A stretch of 7,654 nt of DNA from positions 1 to 7,654 of the forward strand of contig CANHGF010000110.1 of NCBI GenBank assembly GCA_947460065.1, read 5' to 3'. The notes beneath the pieces were generated by a model. The model worked only from the letters and a program-made list of their open reading frames with translations, made no database searches and was not told where the DNA came from. Source of the DNA: Comamonadaceae bacterium. GTDB taxonomy: Bacteria > Pseudomonadota > Gammaproteobacteria > Burkholderiales > Burkholderiaceae_C. The position numbers were made by a program, and so were the translations under genes. Shown piece after piece: positions 1 to 5,072 of the stretch. Position 1 is the stretch's first letter. Every line of letters starts with the position of its first letter.

Positions 1-10
1 ATAGGGCTGG

Positions 11-16
11 ATTATC
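11..16 (-). promoter_or_regulatory. Possible -10 box of a leftward gene outside the window
   Basis: Read on the minus strand, this is GATAAT followed by CC, a good match to a sigma70 -10 element. It sits 11 bases from the window edge, so any gene it serves starts beyond position 1. I see no convincing -35 box 16-18 bases upstream. It could equally be chance. No coding sequence is recognisable in positions 1-60. Confidence 0.25.
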
Positions 17-36
17 GCCGCCCGGCGACCACTTCG

Positions 37-64
37 TTGAGCCGACCGCTCCAGCCGGGCTCAA
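37..64 (-). terminator. Hairpin at the end of the methyltransferase gene
   Basis: A perfect 7-bp inverted repeat, TTGAGCC and GGCTCAA, is separated by a 14-base loop. On the minus strand it begins on the methyltransferase stop codon and ends just after it. No T-run follows, so it is not a textbook intrinsic terminator. It may act as a 3' mRNA-stabilising hairpin or a weak terminator for the transporter-methyltransferase gene group. Confidence 0.35.
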
Positions 65-645
65 GGCAGAGCGTAGCGTGCCGGCTGCGTGGCCGGTGCT
101 TCACGCACGGCGGCAATGCGCTGCACAAAGCGCGCCGCACCGCCGGCTGCGTCCGGCTCGAACCCGTCTTCAAAAGCCACCACCCGCAGCGCCGAACAGG
201 CGCGCAGCAGTTCGCCGGCCTGCAGCAAAAACTCTGGCCTTGCGGGGCGGCCTATGGATTGCTGCCCGTCGGCAAAGGTTTCGTAAATCAGCACGCCGCC
301 CGCGTCCACGCTCTCGACCACGGTGGGCAGCAGAGCCCGCCAAAGGTAGTTGGTCACCACCACACCCGCAAAGCGCTGGCCGTTCAGGGGCCAGCTGCTG
401 CCTTCAATATCGGCCACCATCGTCTGGCAGCGCTCCGGCGGCAGGGCGATGGCAGCCAGCGCAGCCGCGTCACGGTCTATGCCTACAACGGGATGGCCTT
501 GCTGGACAAACCAGGCCAGGTGGCGGCCCGAACCGCAGGCGATGTCTAGCACCCGCCCTTGGCTGGGCACCAAGTGAGACCAGCGCCGAACCCAGGCACT
601 GGCTCTGGCGGCCAGTGCGGCGGCGTCAATGGCGGGCTGGACCAT
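61..645 (-). CDS. Class I SAM-dependent methyltransferase (TehB/Methyltransf-like), substrate unknown
   Basis: This 194-residue soluble protein has a Rossmann-type SAM-binding fold. Motif I is VLDIACGSGRH at residues 32-42, with the glycine-rich loop that contacts SAM. The acidic residue ending strand 2, expected to bind the ribose hydroxyls, is D57 in VVGIDRD. A motif IV/V-like stretch VVVTNYLWRALLP lies at 95-107, and GGVLIYETF at 116-124 fits strand 5 of the fold. It lacks a signal peptide and membrane segments, so it should be cytoplasmic. The length suits small stand-alone methyltransferases related to TehB-like proteins, but the acceptor (small molecule, protein or RNA) cannot be told from the sequence. 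The ATG lies 4 bases after the stop of the upstream 41-codon gene and has no clear Shine-Dalgarno sequence, so translational coupling is likely. It is the last gene of the leftward group. The fold assignment is firm; the biological role is unknown. Confidence 0.85.
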   Translation of the reverse strand: MVQPAIDAAALAARASAWVRRWSHLVPSQGRVLDIACGSGRHLAWFVQQGHPVVGIDRDAAALAAIALPPERCQTMVADIEGSSWPLNGQRFAGVVVTNYLWRALLPTVVESVDAGGVLIYETFADGQQSIGRPARPEFLLQAGELLRACSALRVVAFEDGFEPDAAGGAARFVQRIAAVREAPATQPARYALP

Positions 646-649
646 GGTT

Positions 650-775
650 TTAGAAGCAGGCCCAGACCTGCTCGGCCAGCATCACCAGAAAGGCCGGCTG
701 CAGGTAAAGCATAAAAACGCCCGCACTGAGCCCGAGCAGGGCGCTCCACAGGGCGATGCGTTGAGTGCGGTTCAT
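650..775 (-). CDS. Small 41-residue hydrophobic membrane protein, function unknown
   Basis: A 41-codon reading frame starts with ATG at 775 and ends with TAA at 650-652. The protein begins with a basic, polar MNRTQR. Two hydrophobic stretches follow, roughly residues 7-25 and 28-40, separated by Q26-P27, and it ends in VWACF. This fits a small inner-membrane protein with one helix or a two-helix hairpin and a positively charged N-terminus on the cytoplasmic side. It lies 26 bases downstream of the transporter stop and 4 bases upstream of the methyltransferase start, all on the same strand, so it fills the gap of an apparent operon. No strong ribosome binding site is visible. It is too short for confident family assignment. 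The support is position, spacing and a coherent membrane-protein composition. It may be an accessory protein of the transporter, or have nothing to do with it. Confidence 0.6.
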   Translation of the reverse strand: MNRTQRIALWSALLGLSAGVFMLYLQPAFLVMLAEQVWACF

Positions 776-801
776 CCGGCTTGTATAGGGTTTGATGGGG
801 A

Positions 802-2016
802 TCAGGCCGGCACCGGCTCGCGCACGATAGGCGCTTCCCGCACCGGCAGGTTGATCAAGGCCGCAAAGATGCCCAGGGCGATGGCGATGTACCAGACCAC
901 GTTGTAGCTGCCGGTCAGGTCGTACAGGTAGCCACCGAGCCAGACGCCTGCAAACGAGCCGAGCTGGTGGCTGAAGAAGACCGATCCGCCGAGCATAGAC
1001 AGGTACTTGACGCCAAAGATATGGGCCACGGTGGCATTGGTCACCGGCACGGTCGACAGCCACAGCAGACCCATGACCGAGGCAAATACATAGACGCTCC
1101 AGGGGCTCAGCGGCACCAGCAGGAAGACCGAGATGGCCACCGCGCGGGCCAGATAAATAAAGGCCAGGATCAGGCGCTTGGAATGCTTTTGCGCCAGCGA
1201 GCCGGCCAGGTAGGTGCCGAAAATATTGAACAGGCCAATCAGCGCCAAGGCCGTGCCGGCCACGCCAGGCTCCAGGCCCGCGTCACGCAGATAACTGGGC
1301 ATGTGAATGCCGATGAAGACCACCTGAAAGCCGCAGACGAAGTAGCCCGCAGTGAGCATCTGAAAACTGGGGTAGCGCAAGGCTTCTTTGAGCGCCTGCC
1401 TCATCGTTTGCTCGCCCACGCCAGCCGGCGGACCTACCTTTTCGTTGAGCCCGCGGGCCAGTGGCAGCATCAGCAGGCAACTGACGGCCATCAGCAGCAG
1501 GGTCTGCTGCCAACCCCAGTGCCCGATCAGCCAGGCTTCGATCGGCACCAAGGCAAATTGGCCAAAGGAGCCGGCAGCACCCACCACCCCCATAGACCAC
1601 GCTCGTTTTTCCGGCGCAATGTTGCGGCCTATTACCCCGTAGACCACCGCATAGGTGGTGCCAGACTGGGCCGCACCGACCAGCAAGCCGGCGGCCAGGG
1701 TAAATTGCCAGCCCTCGGTGGCCAGCGCCATGCCGCTCAGGCCCAGCAGGTAGAGCAGACTACCGACCATGACGACCCGCATCGCGCCATAGCGGTCGGC
1801 TGCCATGCCGGCCACGATTCCGAGCATCCCCCAAACCAGGTTTTGCACGGCAATGGCCACTGAAAAGGTTTCCCGCGGCCAGCCGTGGGTCTGGGTGATG
1901 GGCAGCAGCCACAGACCAAAACCATGCCGGACGCCCATGGACAGGGTGACGATCAGGGCGCCACAGACCATGAGCTGGACCATGGGCAGGGCCTTGGGGT
2001 GGGAGGTGCTGGTCAT
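802..2016 (-). CDS. Major facilitator superfamily (MFS) transporter, substrate unknown
   Basis: This is an inner-membrane secondary transporter of about 404 residues, the usual MFS length, with hydrophobic segments consistent with 12 helices in two halves. A motif-A-like loop, GMAADRYGAMR, lies between helices 2 and 3 (residues 83-93 counted from the longer GTG start). A hydrophilic central loop (about 201-227, same numbering) separates the halves, and a short charged tail ends the protein. The general look is of the oxalate/formate- or monocarboxylate-like MFS branch common in Burkholderiales, but neither substrate nor direction of transport can be read from it. I chose the ATG at 2016 because the protein then begins MTSTSHPKALPMVQL, a typical short N-terminus before helix 1. 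The frame stays open to a GTG at 2055, which would add 13 polar residues. Neither start has a clear Shine-Dalgarno sequence. It is divergent from parE and shares its control region, including the LexA-like box. Confidence 0.88.
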   Translation of the reverse strand: MTSTSHPKALPMVQLMVCGALIVTLSMGVRHGFGLWLLPITQTHGWPRETFSVAIAVQNLVWGMLGIVAGMAADRYGAMRVVMVGSLLYLLGLSGMALATEGWQFTLAAGLLVGAAQSGTTYAVVYGVIGRNIAPEKRAWSMGVVGAAGSFGQFALVPIEAWLIGHWGWQQTLLLMAVSCLLMLPLARGLNEKVGPPAGVGEQTMRQALKEALRYPSFQMLTAGYFVCGFQVVFIGIHMPSYLRDAGLEPGVAGTALALIGLFNIFGTYLAGSLAQKHSKRLILAFIYLARAVAISVFLLVPLSPWSVYVFASVMGLLWLSTVPVTNATVAHIFGVKYLSMLGGSVFFSHQLGSFAGVWLGGYLYDLTGSYNVVWYIAIALGIFAALINLPVREAPIVREPVPA

Positions 2017-2081
2017 GTCTGAACTGTAACCATGCTCCCGGGCCTTGTCTGTCACCTAGGGCTGGGGTCGCGGATCCGGTA

Positions 2082-2101
2082 AACTGTATATTTATCCAGT
2101 A
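2082..2101. promoter_or_regulatory. LexA (SOS) box-like operator between the MFS gene and parE
   Basis: The 20 bases AACTGTATATTTATCCAGTA match the gammaproteobacterial/betaproteobacterial LexA consensus TACTG(TA)5CAGTA at 17 of 20 positions. The invariant CTG-N10-CAG core is intact (CTG 2084-2086, CAG 2097-2099). The deviations are A for T at the first position and two within the AT-rich centre, so the inner right half-site reads CCAG rather than ACAG. It is AT-rich within a GC-rich intergenic region. It lies 45 bases upstream of the parE ATG and overlaps the place where the -35 element of the parE promoter would be, where bound LexA would block RNA polymerase. It is also 65 bases from the divergent transporter ATG and could act in both directions. 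The match is seen directly; regulation by LexA is inferred. Confidence 0.65.
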
Positions 2102-2124
2102 AAGCTGAAGCGGCCCACTACAAT
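2096..2124 (+). promoter_or_regulatory. Probable sigma70 promoter of parE
   Basis: TACAAT at 2119-2124 differs from the -10 consensus at one base and is followed by CGCC. A hexamer at the ideal 17-base spacing would be CCAGTA at 2096-2101, a poor -35 box that coincides with the right half of the LexA-like site. Transcription would start near 2131, leaving a leader of about 15 bases before the parE ATG and no room for, or sign of, a strong Shine-Dalgarno sequence. The promoter probably drives parE, the transglycosylase gene and parC together, because no other promoter stands out between them. Confidence 0.5.
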
Positions 2125-2146
2125 CGCCCACTTTCGCGCACCGACC

Positions 2147-4117
2147 ATGACAGCCAAGCCCAGCACAGACTATTCCGAAAGTTCCATCCGAGTCCTCAAG
2201 GGGCTTGAGCCTGTCAAGCAGCGTCCGGGCATGTACACCCGTACCGACAACCCGCTGCACATCTTGCAAGAGGTGATCGACAACGCCGCCGACGAGGCGC
2301 TGGCCGGCCACGGCAAGAAGATACGCTTGATGCTGCACAGCGACGGCTCGGTCAGCATCGAAGACGAAGGCCGGGGCATCCCCTATGGCATGCACCCCCA
2401 GGAGAAGGCGCCGGTCATCGAGCTGGTCTTCACCCGCTTGCATGCCGGCGGCAAGTTCGACAAAGGGCAGGGCGGCGCCTACAGCTTTTCAGGCGGCCTG
2501 CATGGGGTGGGCGTGAGCGTCACCAACGCACTGGCCAAGCGGCTGGAAGTCAGCAGCTACCGCGAGGGCCAGGTGGCGCGTCTGGTTTTTTCCGGTGGCG
2601 ATGTGATCGAGCCGCTGCAGCTGCGCAAGGCCGGCGAAGGTGACCGGCGCCAGGGAACCACGGTGCGTGTCTGGCCCGACCCCAAGTATTTCGACAGTGC
2701 CGCCATCCCTGCCAATGAGCTGGTGCACCTGCTGCGCAGCAAGGCGGTGCTGATGCCCGGCGTGAGCGTGAGCCTCACCCATGAGAAAACCCGCGAAACC
2801 CAGACCTGGCTCTACAAAGGCGGACTGCACGACTACCTGCAGCAGACCCTCAGTGCCGACCCGGTCATTCCGATGTTCGAGGGCGAGGGCTATGCCGACG
2901 CCGCCCATGAGAGCTTTGCCGAAGGCGAGGGCGTGCAGTGGTGCGTGGCTTTCACCGAAGACGGCCAGCCGGTGCGCGAAAGCTACGTCAATCTGATCCC
3001 GACCACCGCTGGCGGCACCCATGACAGCGGCTTGCGCGAAGGCCTGTTTCAGGCCATCAAGAGCTTCATTGACCTTCACAGCCTGCTGCCCAAGGGCGTC
3101 AAGCTGATGCCCGAAGACGTGTTTGCTCGGGCCAGCTATGTGCTCTCGGCCAAGGTGCTGGACCCGCAGTTTCAGGGCCAGGTCAAGGAAAGGCTCAATT
3201 CGCGCGATGCGGTGCGCCTGGTCTCGAGCTTTGTGCGGCCCACCCTCGAGCTCTGGCTCAATCAGCACGTGGACTACGGCAAAAAGCTGGCCGAACTGGC
3301 CATCCGCGCTGCACAGACCCGCCAAAGAGCGGGCCAGAAAGTGGAAAAGCGCAAGGGCTCGGGTGTGGCGGTGCTGCCGGGCAAGCTCACCGACTGCGAG
3401 AGCAAGGATTTGTTGCTCAATGAGGTGTTTTTGGTCGAGGGCGATTCGGCTGGCGGCAGCGCCAAGATGGGCCGCGACAAGGAAACTCAGGCCATCTTGC
3501 CCCTGCGCGGCAAGGTGCTCAACACCTGGGAGGTTGAGCGCGACCGTCTGTTTGCCAACACCGAGATCCACGATATTTCGGTGGCCATTGGCGTCGATCC
3601 CCATGGCCCGAACGACGAGCCCGATTTAGGCGGGCTGCGTTATGGCAAGGTCTGCATCCTCTCCGACGCCGACGTTGATGGTTCGCACATACAGGTCTTG
3701 TTGCTGACCCTGTTCTTCCGCCACTTTCCCAAGCTCATCGAGCGCGGCCATGTGTACGTGGCCCGCCCGCCGCTGTTCAGGGTGGATGCGCCGGCGCGCG
3801 GCAAGAAGCCGGCGGCCAAGGTCTATGCGCTCGACGATGGCGAGCTGACCGCCATCCTGGACAAGCTGCGCAAGGACGGGGTGCGTGAAGGTGCTTGGGC
3901 CATCAGCCGCTTCAAGGGCTTGGGCGAGATGAGCGCCGAGCAGCTCTGGGACACCACGCTCAACCCCGATACCCGCCGCCTGCTGCCGGTTCATTTAGGC
4001 CAGCTGGACTTTGCCCAGACCGAACAGCTGATCACCAAGCTCATGGGCAAGGGCGAGGCCGGTGCCCGCCGCGAGCTGATGGAGCTGCACGGCGACAGCG
4101 TGGAAGTGGACATCTGA
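2147..4117 (+). CDS. parE: DNA topoisomerase IV subunit B (ParE)
   Basis: ParE is the ATP-hydrolysing subunit of topoisomerase IV. With ParC it passes one duplex through another to decatenate sister chromosomes and relax supercoils. The 656-residue length fits ParE rather than the longer proteobacterial GyrB, which carries an extra domain. GHKL ATPase motifs are EVIDNAADEA (E42 general base, N46 for magnesium), IEDEGRGIP (D73, adenine contact) and the lid GGLHGVGVSVTNAL (116-129). The transducer domain follows, with its ATP-contacting lysine in QVKERL (K347); the family usually has QTK here. The TOPRIM domain carries EGDSAGGSA (E431), PLRGK (452-456) and DADVDGSH (D507, D509, D511), which bind the catalytic metals. 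The conserved C-terminal stretch RFKGLGEM (588-595) contacts the ParC side. The start follows from the family N-terminus and from the promoter just upstream. The TGA is followed after one base by the ATG of the transglycosylase gene, which implies cotranscription and coupling. Confidence 0.97.
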   Translation: MTAKPSTDYSESSIRVLKGLEPVKQRPGMYTRTDNPLHILQEVIDNAADEALAGHGKKIRLMLHSDGSVSIEDEGRGIPYGMHPQEKAPVIELVFTRLHAGGKFDKGQGGAYSFSGGLHGVGVSVTNALAKRLEVSSYREGQVARLVFSGGDVIEPLQLRKAGEGDRRQGTTVRVWPDPKYFDSAAIPANELVHLLRSKAVLMPGVSVSLTHEKTRETQTWLYKGGLHDYLQQTLSADPVIPMFEGEGYADAAHESFAEGEGVQWCVAFTEDGQPVRESYVNLIPTTAGGTHDSGLREGLFQAIKSFIDLHSLLPKGVKLMPEDVFARASYVLSAKVLDPQFQGQVKERLNSRDAVRLVSSFVRPTLELWLNQHVDYGKKLAELAIRAAQTRQRAGQKVEKRKGSGVAVLPGKLTDCESKDLLLNEVFLVEGDSAGGSAKMGRDKETQAILPLRGKVLNTWEVERDRLFANTEIHDISVAIGVDPHGPNDEPDLGGLRYGKVCILSDADVDGSHIQVLLLTLFFRHFPKLIERGHVYVARPPLFRVDAPARGKKPAAKVYALDDGELTAILDKLRKDGVREGAWAISRFKGLGEMSAEQLWDTTLNPDTRRLLPVHLGQLDFAQTEQLITKLMGKGEAGARRELMELHGDSVEVDI

Positions 4118-4118
4118 T

Positions 4119-5051
4119 ATGCGCCTGCTCGGCCTGGCCGTCTTGCTGTGCGCCTTGACCTTGGGCGGGGCGGCGCGTGCCGAGGTCTGGGCCTGGGTTG
4201 ACGAGCGCGGGGTGCCGCACTTTGCCAGCCATCAAGTCGACCCGCGTTACCAGCTCTTCTTCAAGGGCTCTGCGCCCGAGTTGCTGGTCAAGCCCATGGC
4301 AACGCCTGCGCCGACGCTTTCACCGTCGGCGCAGCCGGCCACAGCGCTGGGTACCTTGGTGCCCCTTGCCCCTTCCGGCCCCAGCAGCGGCGCTTTGATG
4401 GCCGCAGCTTCCTCGCCGCGGCCGCGGCTTTTGGGCCTGCTGGAGAACTCGCCGGGCTACAAGCGCGTCTTGCCCTTGGTGCAGGATGTGGCGCGTCAAT
4501 TGGGCCTGGATGCACAGCTGATGGTGGCATTGATCGCTGCCGAATCAGGCTTCGACCCGCGTGCGGTTTCGCCCAAGGGCGCGGTCGGCTTGATGCAGCT
4601 GATGCCGGGCACGGCCGAGCGTTATGGCGTGCGGGCCGACAGCAGCACCAGTCAGCGCGACCGGCTGATGCAGCCCGAGACCAATGTCCGCGCCGGTGCC
4701 TTGTTTTTGCGCGACCTCTTGCTGATGTTCCCGGGCCGCGTCGACCTGGTGCTGGCCGCCTACAACGCGGGCCCTGGCGCGGTCATGCGTGCCGGTCTGC
4801 GCATTCCCGACTACCCCGAGACGCAGAACTATGTGCGTACCGTGACCGAGTTGCTGGCCTACCTGCGCCCGGCCGCGATGGCCCCGAAAGTCGAGGTGAC
4901 GGCCGCGCCGCCGCCTGCCCAGGCTCCGGCTGCCCCTGCGCCTGCGCCTGCTGCCACCCGGCTGTCGCCCCAGGCCGCTGATGCGGTCTCGCGCGGCATC
5001 TTGCTCGCGCCACCGGGCATACCCCTGAGCCTGCCAGCCAGCCGCGATTGA
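4119..5051 (+). CDS. Exported lytic transglycosylase (SLT family) with DUF4124-like N-terminus
   Basis: This enzyme should cleave the MurNAc-GlcNAc bond of peptidoglycan in the periplasm, giving 1,6-anhydro ends, and so take part in wall remodelling or daughter-cell separation. It has 310 residues. A signal peptide (1-21) has hydrophobic core LLGLAVLLCALTL and probable cleavage after ARA. No lipobox cysteine lies at the cleavage site, so a soluble periplasmic form is expected. Residues 22-50 (VWAWVDERGVPHFASH) resemble the DUF4124 segment found at the N-terminus of many proteobacterial envelope proteins. A Pro/Ala/Ser linker follows (about 60-100). The SLT domain spans about 115-250: catalytic Glu in AAESGFDP (E142), GLMQLMPGTA (157-166), AYNAGPGAV (214-222) and ETQNYV (234-239). 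A Pro/Ala-rich tail (252-282) ends in a short segment of unknown role. It sits 1 base after parE and 21 before parC. The family is certain; the exact subfamily is not, so no gene symbol is given. Confidence 0.93.
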   Translation: MRLLGLAVLLCALTLGGAARAEVWAWVDERGVPHFASHQVDPRYQLFFKGSAPELLVKPMATPAPTLSPSAQPATALGTLVPLAPSGPSSGALMAAASSPRPRLLGLLENSPGYKRVLPLVQDVARQLGLDAQLMVALIAAESGFDPRAVSPKGAVGLMQLMPGTAERYGVRADSSTSQRDRLMQPETNVRAGALFLRDLLLMFPGRVDLVLAAYNAGPGAVMRAGLRIPDYPETQNYVRTVTELLAYLRPAAMAPKVEVTAAPPPAQAPAAPAPAPAATRLSPQAADAVSRGILLAPPGIPLSLPASRD

Positions 5052-5072
5052 TTGATTTGAGATAGAAAAGCC

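Noticed and set aside
37..653. Two overlapping plus-strand frames opposite the methyltransferase
   Set aside because: Both are low-complexity Arg/Ala/Pro-rich shadows. The minus frame has an intact SAM-binding motif and coherent fold.
967..1863. Plus-strand open frame (298 codons) opposite the MFS gene
   Set aside because: Its Gln/His/Arg/Gly-rich composition is a mirror of the transmembrane codons on the other strand. It has no membrane or domain signature of its own, whereas the minus frame is a full MFS protein.
1760..2443. Minus-strand frame running from the MFS gene across the control region into parE
   Set aside because: It would span the promoter and LexA-like site and overlaps two real genes in other frames. 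Composition is shadow-like.
2489..3604. Long minus-strand open frame (371 codons) opposite parE
   Set aside because: It lies wholly antisense to an intact, motif-complete parE. Its His/Gln/Ala/Leu-rich composition is typical of the reverse complement of GC-rich coding sequence, and it shows no recognisable domain or ribosome binding site.
5046..5058. Tandem GATT repeat (three copies) after the transglycosylase stop
   Set aside because: It is too short to be a meaningful repeat. It gives TGA codons in more than one frame, but is more likely chance in a short spacer.
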